This document shows positions 33,056 to 41,797 of a stretch of 64,000 nt of DNA, one piece after another. Source of the stretch: Streptomyces sp. JH14 (GTDB lineage: Bacteria > Actinomycetota > Actinomycetes > Streptomycetales > Streptomycetaceae); contig NZ_JAJNEL010000001.1 in NCBI RefSeq assembly GCF_029428675.1, forward strand, positions 2,914,001 through 2,978,000, written 5' to 3'. The number at the start of each line of letters is the position of its first letter. Positions within the stretch are counted from its first letter, which is position 1. Under the pieces are notes generated by a model. That model worked only from the letters and a program-made list of their open reading frames with translations, did no database searches and had not been told where the DNA came from. A program made the translations under genes and the position numbers.

Positions 33056-33962
33056 GGCCGCGCACCAGCAGGTCCAGCAGGGCGCACGCGAAGAGCGCGA
33101 TCCCGATGAACCCGTTGACGGAGAAGAACGCCCGGTTCAGCCGGGACAGGTCGTGCGGCCGCACCACGCGGTGCTCGTACACGAACGCCACCGCGACGAC
33201 GACCATGCCGGCCCAGTAGAAGAGCCCCGCATCCGTCACTACCCCGAACCAGACCAGCAGCCCGGTCGTCACCGCGTGGCAGACCCGGGCGCCCCACAGT
33301 GCGGCCGGGACACCGAAGCGGGCCGGGACCGACAGCACGCCGTGCGCGCGGTCCGCCTGGACGTCCTGGCAGGCGAAGATCAGGTCGAAACCGCCGATCC
33401 ACACACCGACCGCGAGACCGAGGATCACCGCGTCCCACGACCAGCTGCCGGTGACCGCCAGCCAGGCACCGATGGGTCCCATGGCCTGCGCGATCCCGAG
33501 GATCGCGTGCGGGTAATGGGTGAACCGCTTGCCGTACGGATAGACGACCATCGGCACGACGGCGATCGGCGCCAGCGCCAGACAGAGCGGGTTCAGCAGG
33601 GCGGCGGCACCGAGAAAGACGACGACGGCGACGAGCGCCCCCGTCCACGCCGACCGCACGGACACGGCACCGGTGACCAGCTCGCGATGGGCGGTACGCG
33701 GGTTACGGGCGTCGATCTCCCGGTCGATGATCCGGTTCGCGGCCATCGCGAACGTCCGCAGCCCGACCATCGCAACGGTGACGAGCAGCAGCCGCCCCCA
33801 ATGGATGTTCTCGTCGAGCTGGAACATCGCGGTCAGCGCGGCGATGTAGGCGAACGGCAACGCGAAGACCGAGTGCTCGATCATCACCAGCCGCAGGAAC
33901 GCCCTGACCCTGCTGGTCGGATGCGCGGGCCCGGGGCCCAGCGCCGCTTCGGCCGCACTCAC
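33045..33962 (-). CDS. mqnP: Menaquinone biosynthesis prenyltransferase MqnP
   Basis: A 305-residue UbiA-superfamily integral membrane enzyme that attaches the polyprenyl chain to the 1,4-dihydroxy-6-naphthoate nucleus in the futalosine pathway. It has about eight transmembrane helices. The first Asp-rich motif is NRIIDREIDARNPRT near residue 75, and the second is DLIFACQDVQADRAHG near 195; both bind the Mg-diphosphate. GTG 33962 overlaps the TGA of the upstream decarboxylase gene by 4 nt (GTGA), so the two are translationally coupled. Confidence 0.94.
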   Translation of the reverse strand: MSAAEAALGPGPAHPTSRVRAFLRLVMIEHSVFALPFAYIAALTAMFQLDENIHWGRLLLVTVAMVGLRTFAMAANRIIDREIDARNPRTAHRELVTGAVSVRSAWTGALVAVVVFLGAAALLNPLCLALAPIAVVPMVVYPYGKRFTHYPHAILGIAQAMGPIGAWLAVTGSWSWDAVILGLAVGVWIGGFDLIFACQDVQADRAHGVLSVPARFGVPAALWGARVCHAVTTGLLVWFGVVTDAGLFYWAGMVVVAVAFVYEHRVVRPHDLSRLNRAFFSVNGFIGIALFACALLDLLVRGLTP

Positions 33963-35416
33963 AGCCCGTACTCCTTCCACCGGCGGTCGACCTTCGCCGC
34001 CGTCTCCGGGTCGGACTCGACCATGTTCGGCCAGCCGCCGTCCCGCGTGTAGCCCTCCTCGGGCCACTTCTTCGTCGCGTCGATGCCCGCCTTCCCGCCC
34101 CAGAACTGCTGGTAGGAGGCATGGTCGAGATGATCGACCGGGCCTTCGGTGACGGTGAGGTCCCGGGCGTAGTCGGTGTTGCCGAGCGCCCGCCACGCCA
34201 CTTCGTGCAGATCGTGGACATCGCAGTCGGAGTCCACGACGACGATCAGCTTGGTCAGCGACATCATGTGCGCGCCCCAGATGGCACTCATCACCTTCTG
34301 GGCGTGCTTCGGGTACTTCTTGTCGATCGAGACGATCGCACAGTTGTGGAAGCCGCCCGCCTCCGGCAGGTGGTAGTCCACGATGTCCGGCACGATGATC
34401 TTGAGCAGCGGCAGGAAGAACCGCTCGGTGGCCCGTCCCAGCGGCCCGTCCTCGGTGGGCGGCCGGCCCACCACGATCGACTGGAGCAGCGGACGCTTGC
34501 GCATGGTCACGCAGTCGATGGTCAGTGCGGGAAACGGTTCCTGCGGCGTGTAGAAGCCGGTGTGGTCGCCGAACGGCCCCTCGGGCAGCATCTTCCCGGG
34601 CTCCAGCCACCCCTCGATGACGACCTCCGCGTGCGCCGGGACCTGCAGCGGCACGGTCTTGCAGTCGACCATCTCGATCCGCTTGCCCTGGATGAACCCG
34701 GCGAAGAGGTACTCGTCGATGTCGCCCGGCAGCGGGGCGGTGGAGGCGTACGTCACCGCGGGCGGTGCCCCGAACGCGATCGCGACGGGCAGCCGCTCCC
34801 CGCGCTTGGCGGCGACCTGGTAGTGGTTGCGGCTGTCCTTGTGGATCTGCCAGTGCATCCCGATGGTGCGCCGGTCGTGGCGCTGGAGCCGGTACAGACC
34901 CAGGTTCCGTACCCCGGTCTCCGGGTGCTTGGTGTGGGTGAGCCCCAGGTTGAAGAAGGAGCCGCCGTCCTCGGGCCAGGTGAAGAGCGCGGGCAGCCGG
35001 TCCAGGTCCACGTCGTCGCCGGTGAGGACGACCTCCTGCACCGGGGCGCTCTCGGACTTCACCTTCTTCGGCGGCACGTGCACCATCGACCCGAGCTTCC
35101 CGAAGGCCTCGCGCACCCCGACGAAGCCGTGCGGCAGTTCCGGCTTCAGCAGACCGCCGATCTTCTCGCCGATGTCGGCGTACGACTTCAGCCCGAGTGC
35201 CTTCAGCAGCCGCCGGTCGGTCCCGAACACGTTCATGGCCAGGGGCATCGACGACCCCTTGACGTTCTCGAAGAGCAGCGCGGGCCCGCCCGCCTTGTTC
35301 ACCCGGTCGACGATCTCGCCGACTTCCAGATAGGGGTCGACCTCGGCCTTGATGCGCTTGAGCTCGCCCTCGCGCTCCAGTGCCCGGAGGAGGGAACGAA
35401 GATCGTCGTAAGCCAT
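33959..35416 (-). CDS. Menaquinone biosynthesis UbiD-family decarboxylase (MqnL-type)
   Basis: A 485-residue prenyl-FMN-dependent decarboxylase that removes the naphthoate carboxylate after prenylation. UbiD features are visible: the N-terminal LENV-type segment (LLFENVKGS), the Mn/prFMN site region with NLGLYRLQRHDRRTIGMHW near residue 175, EGPFGDHTGFYTP near 285 with the catalytic glutamate/arginine network, and AIWGAHMMSLTK near 385. ATG 35416 opens the operon; mqnP follows with a 4-nt overlap. The nearby ubiX gene should supply its cofactor. Confidence 0.93.
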   Translation of the reverse strand: MAYDDLRSLLRALEREGELKRIKAEVDPYLEVGEIVDRVNKAGGPALLFENVKGSSMPLAMNVFGTDRRLLKALGLKSYADIGEKIGGLLKPELPHGFVGVREAFGKLGSMVHVPPKKVKSESAPVQEVVLTGDDVDLDRLPALFTWPEDGGSFFNLGLTHTKHPETGVRNLGLYRLQRHDRRTIGMHWQIHKDSRNHYQVAAKRGERLPVAIAFGAPPAVTYASTAPLPGDIDEYLFAGFIQGKRIEMVDCKTVPLQVPAHAEVVIEGWLEPGKMLPEGPFGDHTGFYTPQEPFPALTIDCVTMRKRPLLQSIVVGRPPTEDGPLGRATERFFLPLLKIIVPDIVDYHLPEAGGFHNCAIVSIDKKYPKHAQKVMSAIWGAHMMSLTKLIVVVDSDCDVHDLHEVAWRALGNTDYARDLTVTEGPVDHLDHASYQQFWGGKAGIDATKKWPEEGYTRDGGWPNMVESDPETAAKVDRRWKEYGL

Positions 35417-35505
35417 GCGGACCAGTATCGGCCACGGGCTACCCTGGCCCCGTCACCGGGGCGGGACAGCGCCCCGCCATCTCTCCGCGGGGGGACCCTT
35501 CCATC

Positions 35506-35910
35506 ATGTTCCGGGCCTTGATCTATCTCCTGCCTCTGGCTCTGACGATCTATGCGTTCATCGACTGTCTGAACACGCCGGAGGACGAGGCCAGGCACCT
35601 GCCGAAGATCGCCTGGGTCTTCATCATCCTGCTGTTCTGGATCGTCGGCCCGATCGTCTGGCTGGCCGCGGGAAAGATGCGCCACGTGCCCGCCGGAGGC
35701 CGTACGCCGTCGGAATGGCACCGCAACCACCGCCACGAGTGGGTGGCACCGGACGACAATCCGGAGTTCCTGAAGGCGCTGAAGGAAGAGAACAAGAAGG
35801 ACGAGTCGCTCCTCAAGGACTGGGAGGCGGATCTGCGCCGCCGCGAGGAGGAGCTCAAGCGCCGCGAGAGCGGGGCCGGTCCGGAGGAGTCCGCTCCGCC
35901 CGCCACGTGA
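35506..35910 (+). CDS. PLDc_N domain-containing membrane protein
   Basis: A 134-residue protein. Two transmembrane helices (about residues 3-20 and 36-56) with the ARHLPKIAWVFIILLFWIVGP pattern typify the phospholipase D N-terminal domain, here without any catalytic domain. A charged, coiled-coil-like tail follows (LKEENKKDESLL and RRREEELKRRE). ATG 35506. It is divergent from the decarboxylase operon. Function unknown; a membrane scaffold is conceivable. Confidence 0.8.
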   Translation: MFRALIYLLPLALTIYAFIDCLNTPEDEARHLPKIAWVFIILLFWIVGPIVWLAAGKMRHVPAGGRTPSEWHRNHRHEWVAPDDNPEFLKALKEENKKDESLLKDWEADLRRREEELKRRESGAGPEESAPPAT

Positions 35911-35980
35911 CCGCGCAGGATTCACGGGTACAGCCGCTTTCCGTTCGGCCGGACGCCGGACGGGCTCGATTTCCGGGCCT

Positions 35981-35997
35981 GTCCGGCGCTTGAGGAC
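35981..35997 (+). repeat. Dispersed Streptomyces intergenic repeat, copy 1
   Basis: GTCCGGCGCTTGAGGAC, preceded by a GGGCTCGATTTCCGGGCCT stretch, resembles an intergenic sequence that recurs many times in Streptomyces chromosomes. A near-identical core (one change) occurs at 60823. Confidence 0.6.
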
Positions 35998-36023
35998 ACC
36001 GCACGGCCGGGAAGGGGAACTGC

Positions 36024-36503
36024 ATGAAGGACAGGGACGACGCCGGGGGCACCGGCCGTGACGTCGACCGGGCGTGGCTGGCGACCGCCGTAGCGGAGGC
36101 CCGCACCGGACTGGCCGAGGGCGGCATTCCGATCGGCGCCGCGCTGTACGGCGCGGACGGCACGCTCCTCGGCAGCGGGCACAACCGCCGCGTCCAGGAC
36201 AGCGACCCGTCCATGCACGCGGAGACCGCCGCCTTCCGTGCTGCCGGCCGGCAGCGCTCGTACCGCGGCACGACGATGGTGACCACCTTGTCGCCCTGCT
36301 GGTACTGCAGCGGTCTGGTGCGCCAGTTCGGGATCTCCCGGGTGGTCGTCGGTGAGGCGGCGACCTTCCACGGCGGGCACGACTGGCTGTCCCGGCACGG
36401 CGTCGAGGTCGTGCTCCTCGACGACGCCGAGTGCACCGCCATGATGCGCGCGTTCATCCAGGACCACCCGGACGTCTGGAACGAGGACATCGGCGATGCG
36501 TGA
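36024..36503 (+). CDS. Nucleoside/cytosine deaminase-type zinc enzyme
   Basis: A 159-residue CDA-fold deaminase. The zinc site is complete: MHAET (His65, catalytic Glu67) and SPCWYC (Cys92, Cys95). The short length and TTLSPCWYCSG motif resemble yeast-type cytosine deaminases more than TadA, which has PCxxC with a different loop. The probable reaction is hydrolytic deamination of a free nucleobase or related heterocycle. It overlaps the following oxygenase gene by 8 nt, so the two are cotranslated. Confidence 0.85.
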   Translation: MKDRDDAGGTGRDVDRAWLATAVAEARTGLAEGGIPIGAALYGADGTLLGSGHNRRVQDSDPSMHAETAAFRAAGRQRSYRGTTMVTTLSPCWYCSGLVRQFGISRVVVGEAATFHGGHDWLSRHGVEVVLLDDAECTAMMRAFIQDHPDVWNEDIGDA

Positions 36504-37470
36504 ACCCAGGACCCCGAGGATTCCCGCCATCGATCTGCGGCCGTGGCTCTCCGGCGACGGCGGGGCCCGCCGCGCGATCGCGGCCACCGTCGACGAGGCG
36601 CTGCGCACGGCCGGCTTCCTGCTGGTCACCGGGCACGGCGTGGATCCCGCGCTGCGGACCGCGATCCGCGACGCCGCGCGGCCGTTCTTCCGGCTGCCCG
36701 CCGCCACGAAGGAGCCGTACGCGGTCAGGGTCGGCGGCCGCGGCTGGCTCGGCCCCGGCTCCGAGGCCAACGGCTGTGCGGAGGGCACGCGGACGCCCCC
36801 GGACCTCAAGGAGTCGCTCTCCTTCGCCGCCGAGGACCCCACCGGGGATCCGGCGGTCGACGCCGAGTGGTTCCTGCCCAACACCTGGCCCGGCGAGGCG
36901 CCCGAGCTGAAAGCCCTGGTGACGGAGTACCTCGCGCAGATGCGGACCCTGTCTGACCGGCTGCTGGAGCTGCTCGGCACGGCGCTCGGCGAGCCCGAGG
37001 ACTTCTTCACCCGGCACACCACGCACCCGACCTGGGGTTTCAACATCAACTGGTATCCGGGTACGGAGGTGGTCGGAAAGCCGGAGCCGGGCCAGTTCCG
37101 GATCGGCCCGCACACCGACTTCGGCACGGTCACGGTGCTCGACCGGCAGGCCGGGAAGGGCGGACTGCAGGTCTTCACGGACGAGGGCGGCTGGGAGGAC
37201 GCCCCGTACGACCCCGAGGCCTTCACCATCAACATCGGTGACCTCATGGCGCGCTGGACGGGTGACCGCTGGCGCTCCGGCCGGCACCGGGTACTGCCGC
37301 CGCCCTCCGACGTGCCGGCCGAGGAACTGATGTCGCTCGTCTACTTCTACGAGTGCGACCCGCGCACCACGGTCGAGTCGGTGCCCGCGCCGACCGGCCG
37401 GGTCACGTATGAGCCGGTGGATTCGCACACGTATCTGCGCGCGAAACTGGACGCGATCTCGGTCGGCTGA
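36496..37470 (+). CDS. Isopenicillin N synthase-family 2-oxoglutarate/Fe(II) oxygenase
   Basis: A 324-residue plant-type dioxygenase. It has the N-terminal DIOX_N segment (IPAIDLRPWL; GFLLVTGHGVD near residue 40), iron ligands in PHTDFG near 205 and GRHRV near 262, and the 2-oxoglutarate-binding Arg/Ser a few residues later. The family includes thymine 7-hydroxylase. Pairing with a cytosine-deaminase-like gene through an 8-nt overlap suggests pyrimidine or modified-base metabolism, which is inference. ATG 36496. Confidence 0.88.
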   Translation: MREPRTPRIPAIDLRPWLSGDGGARRAIAATVDEALRTAGFLLVTGHGVDPALRTAIRDAARPFFRLPAATKEPYAVRVGGRGWLGPGSEANGCAEGTRTPPDLKESLSFAAEDPTGDPAVDAEWFLPNTWPGEAPELKALVTEYLAQMRTLSDRLLELLGTALGEPEDFFTRHTTHPTWGFNINWYPGTEVVGKPEPGQFRIGPHTDFGTVTVLDRQAGKGGLQVFTDEGGWEDAPYDPEAFTINIGDLMARWTGDRWRSGRHRVLPPPSDVPAEELMSLVYFYECDPRTTVESVPAPTGRVTYEPVDSHTYLRAKLDAISVG

Positions 37471-37529
37471 CGGCGCCGCCTCTCAGGAGGCGCCCGCCGC
37501 CGCCCCGGAATGCGCTGCCCGCCGACGGA

Positions 37530-38087
37530 TCAGAACTGCCTGCCGGCGTCGCCGTCGCGCCCGGGGGCTTCCGCCGCGTACCCGTCCCGCAGCTCCTGCC
37601 ACCGCGTGAACGTCCACGCGGACCAGTCGGCGGGGTGCCCGTCCAGTGCCTGGAGCAGGTATTCGAAGTGGTGGTGCCAGCCCGCCAGGCAGTCCAGTCG
37701 CAACGCGTCGTCGCCCCGGAACTCATTGGTGAAGCGGAGCACCACATGGTCGCCGCGGGGCGGCTCCAAGTGGAAGCGGATCCGGCCGTGCATCCCCTCG
37801 AGGGTGTATTCGGCGACCCGCTCGACGTCCCATGCGGTGACGGTGCCGGAGGCGACCGTGGCGTTCCCCGCCTCGTCGGTGTTGAGCCAGCGCAGCGTGA
37901 TCCTTCCGCCGATGCGCGGCTCGAACGGTTCGGCGGCGGCGAGCCACCCCCGCAGCCCCTCGGAACTGGCAACGGCTGCCCACACCCGTTCGACGGGGTG
38001 GGGCAGCCGGAGCGTGAACCGCAGGATGCGCCTGTCGCCGTCGGTCTCCGCGGCGCCACGTTCGATCACGGGATACGTGTCGCTCAT
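37530..38087 (-). CDS. SRPBCC (AHSA1-type) domain protein
   Basis: A 185-residue START/Bet v1-fold protein of the AHSA1 group. It shows RFTLRLPHPVERVWAAVASSEGLRGWL near residues 23-50 (split here: RFTLRLPHPVERVW, then LRGWL), a polar barrel, and the C-terminal CLAGWHHHFEYLLQALDG helix. Such proteins bind hydrophobic ligands or act as stress-related co-chaperones. No partner is evident. It converges with the oxygenase operon. Confidence 0.85.
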   Translation of the reverse strand: MSDTYPVIERGAAETDGDRRILRFTLRLPHPVERVWAAVASSEGLRGWLAAAEPFEPRIGGRITLRWLNTDEAGNATVASGTVTAWDVERVAEYTLEGMHGRIRFHLEPPRGDHVVLRFTNEFRGDDALRLDCLAGWHHHFEYLLQALDGHPADWSAWTFTRWQELRDGYAAEAPGRDGDAGRQF

Positions 38088-38165
38088 GGTTCCAGCGTGG
38101 CCCGGTGGGACGCGTTCCGCACCCGTACGGATGAAGGCACCCGTACGGGGGATGGGCGCGGTGGC

Positions 38166-39257
38166 TCAGACGCCGGCGTAGGAGTGCTTGCCGGTGACGA
38201 AGATGTTCACGCCGTAGTAGTTGAACAGCCAGCAGCCGAAGGCGATCAGCGCCAGGTAGGCGGCCTTGCGCCCCTTCCAGCCCGCGGTGGCGCGAGCGTG
38301 CAGGTAGCAGGCGTACGCGACCCAGGTGATGAAGGACCAGACCTCCTTGGGGTCCCAGCCCCAGTAGCGGCCCCAGGCGTCGCCCGCCCAGATCGCGCCC
38401 GCGATGATCGTGAACGTCCACAGCGGGAAGACGGCGGCGTTGACGCGGTACGAGAACTTGTCGAGGGTCGCCGCGGCGGGCAGCCGGGAGAGCACGGACT
38501 GGGCGAACGATCCCGGCTCGGTGCCGTTCGCGAGCTTGTTCTCGTAGCTGTCACGGAACAGGTAGAGCAGGGTGCCGACCGCGCCGATGTAGAAGACGGC
38601 GCCACAGATGATGGCGGTGGAGACGTGGATCCACAGCCAGTACGAGTGCAGGGCGGGCACCAGCTGGTCGCTGGACGTGTAGAGCACGGTGGTCGCGATG
38701 CCGAGGTCCAGCAGGACGGTGGTGACCAGCAGCAGGCCCATCCAGCGGACGTTCTTCTTCAGCGCGAGCAGAATCAGGTACGCGGCGACGGCCACCGTGG
38801 AGAAGGTGATCGAGAACTCGTACATGTTGCCCCACGGGGCGCGCTGCACCGACAGTGCGCGGGCGACGACCCCGGCGGCCTGGACGAGGAAGGCGAGCAC
38901 GGTCATCGAGACCGCGATCCGCCCCCACAGATCGCCCTTGAACGTGCCACCGGCGGCGCCGGGCCCGTCCGGGACGTCACGCGAACCGGCCGCGGAGCGC
39001 GTGATGATCTTCGGCCGGTCCAGTACGGCGGTGGCGCCGCCCTGCTGGGCGACCTGGACCTGGATCTTCGCCGGGGAGGAGCCGGCGGCCCCGGCCCCGG
39101 TCAGCGCGGCGGCGGTACGGCCGACCTTGCTGCGGCTGCCGAACACCCATTCCGCGATGTGCGCGAAGAAGGCGATGGTGTAGACGGCCATCGACGAATA
39201 GATCAGCACATTGCTGGTGTGTGCCAGATTCTCGTTGGTTGCGGCGGCGAGATTCAC
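38166..39257 (-). CDS. ccsB: Cytochrome c biogenesis protein CcsB (CcsA/CcmC-type heme protein)
   Basis: A 363-residue polytopic membrane protein of system II cytochrome c maturation. It carries heme across the membrane and, with ResB, attaches it to apocytochromes. The tryptophan-rich WGRYWGWDPKEVW motif lies near residues 294-306, flanked by conserved histidines. GTG 39257 overlaps the resB stop by 4 nt (GTGA). Last gene of the operon tlpA-ccdA-resB-ccsB. Confidence 0.95.
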   Translation of the reverse strand: MNLAAATNENLAHTSNVLIYSSMAVYTIAFFAHIAEWVFGSRSKVGRTAAALTGAGAAGSSPAKIQVQVAQQGGATAVLDRPKIITRSAAGSRDVPDGPGAAGGTFKGDLWGRIAVSMTVLAFLVQAAGVVARALSVQRAPWGNMYEFSITFSTVAVAAYLILLALKKNVRWMGLLLVTTVLLDLGIATTVLYTSSDQLVPALHSYWLWIHVSTAIICGAVFYIGAVGTLLYLFRDSYENKLANGTEPGSFAQSVLSRLPAAATLDKFSYRVNAAVFPLWTFTIIAGAIWAGDAWGRYWGWDPKEVWSFITWVAYACYLHARATAGWKGRKAAYLALIAFGCWLFNYYGVNIFVTGKHSYAGV

Positions 39258-41023
39258 TTCTCAGCCCCTTCGGCAGGTTCTTCGGAATGTGCTTCGGCGG
39301 ATGCCTCGTCGGGCGCGGTGGGCGCCATGTCATGGAGCGTGACCGCGAGATCGGCCAGTTCCTCGGGAAGCTTCGCGGACTCGCTGCGGCCCAGTCCCGC
39401 CATCTCGACGACGGTGACACCGTCCGCTCCCCGCACGGCCCGGACCCAGACCCGGCGCCGCTGGATGAACAGCGAGCCGGCCAGACCGGCGATCGCTCCG
39501 ATGGCGCCGGTGAGCGCCCAGCCACTGGCGGGCTGCTGCGAGATCTGGAAGGTGGCCCACTGCTCGATGCCCTCGAAGGTGATCGATCCGGCGCCGTCGG
39601 GAAGCTTCATCGTCTCGCCGGGCAGCAGCCGCTGCTTCAGCTTGTCACCCTTGCCGTCCTTGAACGCCTTCATCTTCGAGGTGTTCAGCTGGTACACGTT
39701 CTGCGGCAGCCCGGAGTCGACGCCGAGGCTGCCGTGGTACCCGTTGAGGGCGAGCACCGGGAAGTCCGCGGCCGGGAACTGCGAGAACATCGTCCCCTTG
39801 CCGTTGCCCGCGAACGTCGGGACGAAGAACGCCTGGAAACCCAGCTGGTCCTTCTTGCCGTTCTTGTCGCGGTAGCCGTCCATCACCTTGATCGCGCCGG
39901 TCGAGGTGGCGTTGGAGTCGATCGGCAGCAGGGGAACGGCGGTCTTGTAGACCTCCTTGCCCCTGCCGTCCTTGACGGAGACGACCGGGGCGTACCCGTG
40001 CCCGATCAGATAGACCTTGGAGCCGTCGACCACCAGCGGCTCGTTGACCTTGATGACGGCCTTCTTCGGCTTGCCGTACGCGCCCTCGGCGTACGTGACG
40101 TGGGCCTCGTACTTCCGCGGGGTGCCGATCTGCGGGCCGTTGCGCTCGTACGTGCCGATGAACTTGTCGAGGGTGAAGCTGAACGGGACGAGCGAGTCCG
40201 TGTCGTAGAGCGATCCGGACTTGAAGTCGTCGTACTGGGTCAGCGTGTTGGAGAAGCCGTCGCCCTGGACGATCAGCTTGCCGCCCTCGGACTTGAAGAG
40301 CTGCCCGGTGGCGAAGGCCACGAGCATGACGATCAGCGCGACATGGAACATCAGGTTCCCGGCCTCGCGCAGATACCCCTTCTCGGCGGCGACCGCGTCA
40401 TCGACGGCGTGCGCCCGGAAGCGCCGCTTGCGCATCATCGCGAGCGCCGCCTCGCGGACCTCCTCGGGCGCGGCGTCGGTGCGCCACGTCGTGTACGCGG
40501 GCAGCCGGGTCAGCCGCTTGGGGGCGCCCGGCGGGCGGCTGCCCAGCTGGCCGATGAACTGGCCGGTGCGCGGGACGATGCAGCCGATGAGGGAGATGAA
40601 CAGCAGGATGTAGATCGCGGAGAACCACACCGAGCTGTAGACGTCGAAGAACTGGAGCTTCTCGTAGAGCGGCGTGACCGTGGTGTGGGCTTCCTTGAAG
40701 GTCTGCACCTTCAGTTCGTCCACGCTGTTCTGCGGGATCAGCGAGCCGGGGATGGCGCCGAGCGACAGCAGGAAGAGCAGGATCAGCGCGACCCGCATCG
40801 ACGTGAGCTGGCGCCAGAACCAGCGGGCCCAGCCGATGACGCCCATGGCGGGCAGCGTGGCCAGGGCTTCCTCGCGCGGGGCGGTGGACAGCTGCGAGCC
40901 GGCCGCGCCGAGCTCGGCCGCGTTCTCCCGCTCCTGCCGGCCCTCGCGCTCGCCCGGGCTCTCGCCCTCGCGCTCACTCTCGTTCGCGTGCTCTTCGGCC
41001 GCGTCTGTCCTGGTGTTGCTCAT
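39254..41023 (-). CDS. resB: Cytochrome c biogenesis protein ResB
   Basis: A 589-residue membrane protein, partner of CcsB in the system II heme-ligation complex. An acidic, Glu-rich N-terminal tail (about residues 8-45) precedes three clustered transmembrane helices (LTSMRVALILLFLLSLGAIP; SAIYILLFISLIGC; NLMFHVALIVMLVAF), a large extracytoplasmic domain (about 240-505) and a last helix. ATG 41023 was chosen because it lies 5 nt after the ccdA stop and precedes the conserved part. Confidence 0.94.
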   Translation of the reverse strand: MSNTRTDAAEEHANESEREGESPGEREGRQERENAAELGAAGSQLSTAPREEALATLPAMGVIGWARWFWRQLTSMRVALILLFLLSLGAIPGSLIPQNSVDELKVQTFKEAHTTVTPLYEKLQFFDVYSSVWFSAIYILLFISLIGCIVPRTGQFIGQLGSRPPGAPKRLTRLPAYTTWRTDAAPEEVREAALAMMRKRRFRAHAVDDAVAAEKGYLREAGNLMFHVALIVMLVAFATGQLFKSEGGKLIVQGDGFSNTLTQYDDFKSGSLYDTDSLVPFSFTLDKFIGTYERNGPQIGTPRKYEAHVTYAEGAYGKPKKAVIKVNEPLVVDGSKVYLIGHGYAPVVSVKDGRGKEVYKTAVPLLPIDSNATSTGAIKVMDGYRDKNGKKDQLGFQAFFVPTFAGNGKGTMFSQFPAADFPVLALNGYHGSLGVDSGLPQNVYQLNTSKMKAFKDGKGDKLKQRLLPGETMKLPDGAGSITFEGIEQWATFQISQQPASGWALTGAIGAIAGLAGSLFIQRRRVWVRAVRGADGVTVVEMAGLGRSESAKLPEELADLAVTLHDMAPTAPDEASAEAHSEEPAEGAEK

Positions 41024-41028
41024 GGAAC

Positions 41029-41793
41029 TCAGATCCCCACCGTGAAGCCGTTGGACCAGCCCTGCAGTTCCTGCATCATGCTGGCCCACACACCGGTCAG
41101 CAGGAGCAGTCCGGTCACGATCATCATTGCGCCACCGATCCGCATGACCCATGCGTAGTGGCGCTTGACCCATCCGAAGGCACCGAGCGCCTTGCGGAAG
41201 GCGACTGCGGCGAGCACGAACGGCAGGCCGAGTCCGAGACAGTACGCGAGGGTCAGGACGGCCCCGCGTCCGGCGGTCCCCTGGTCGATGGCGAGCACCT
41301 GCACCGAGGTGAGCGTCGGGCCGAGGCACGGCGTCCAGCCGACCCCGAAGAGCACTCCGAGCAGCGGTGCTCCGACCAGACCCGTCACCGGCCGCTTGTG
41401 AATGCGGAATTCGCGCTGTGTCATCCAGGGCATCAGCCCCATGAAGAAGAGACCCATCAGGACCATCAGCACGCCGAGGATCTTGGAGATCGCCTCGCTG
41501 TGGTCCTGCAGCCGCTCCCCGAAGAAGCCGAAGAGGGCACCGCCGGAGACGAACACGGCGGAGAAGCCGAGCACGAAGAGCGAGGCGCCGACGACCATCC
41601 GCCCGCGTCTGGCCTGGGCCAGATCGGTCCCGCTGACCCCGGTGACGTACGAGAGGTAGCCGGGCACCAGCGGCAGCACGCACGGCGAGAAGAACGAGAC
41701 GAGTCCGCCGAGCACGGCGATGGGCAGGGCCACCAGCAGGGCCCCGCTGAACACGGTCTCGTTCATGCCCGTGGTCGCGGCGAGCGTGAGCAC
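41029..41793 (-). CDS. ccdA: Cytochrome c biogenesis / thiol-reductant transporter CcdA
   Basis: A 254-residue, six-helix membrane protein that passes electrons from cytoplasmic thioredoxin to extracytoplasmic TlpA, keeping the apocytochrome CxxCH cysteines reduced. The two reactive cysteines are in FSPCVLPLVPGY (Cys38) and GWTPCLGPTL near residue 160. GTG 41793 has GGAGAAG 8 nt upstream, inside the end of the tlpA gene, with a 4-nt gap. Second gene in the operon order tlpA, ccdA, resB, ccsB. Confidence 0.95.
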   Translation of the reverse strand: MLTLAATTGMNETVFSGALLVALPIAVLGGLVSFFSPCVLPLVPGYLSYVTGVSGTDLAQARRGRMVVGASLFVLGFSAVFVSGGALFGFFGERLQDHSEAISKILGVLMVLMGLFFMGLMPWMTQREFRIHKRPVTGLVGAPLLGVLFGVGWTPCLGPTLTSVQVLAIDQGTAGRGAVLTLAYCLGLGLPFVLAAVAFRKALGAFGWVKRHYAWVMRIGGAMMIVTGLLLLTGVWASMMQELQGWSNGFTVGI

Positions 41794-41797
41794 AGGA

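Noticed and set aside
33045..35435. 796-codon minus-strand frame that would fuse mqnP to an upstream extension
   Set aside because: The extension is a shifted frame over the UbiD-type gene. The GTGA overlap at 33959-33962 gives a proper mqnP start.
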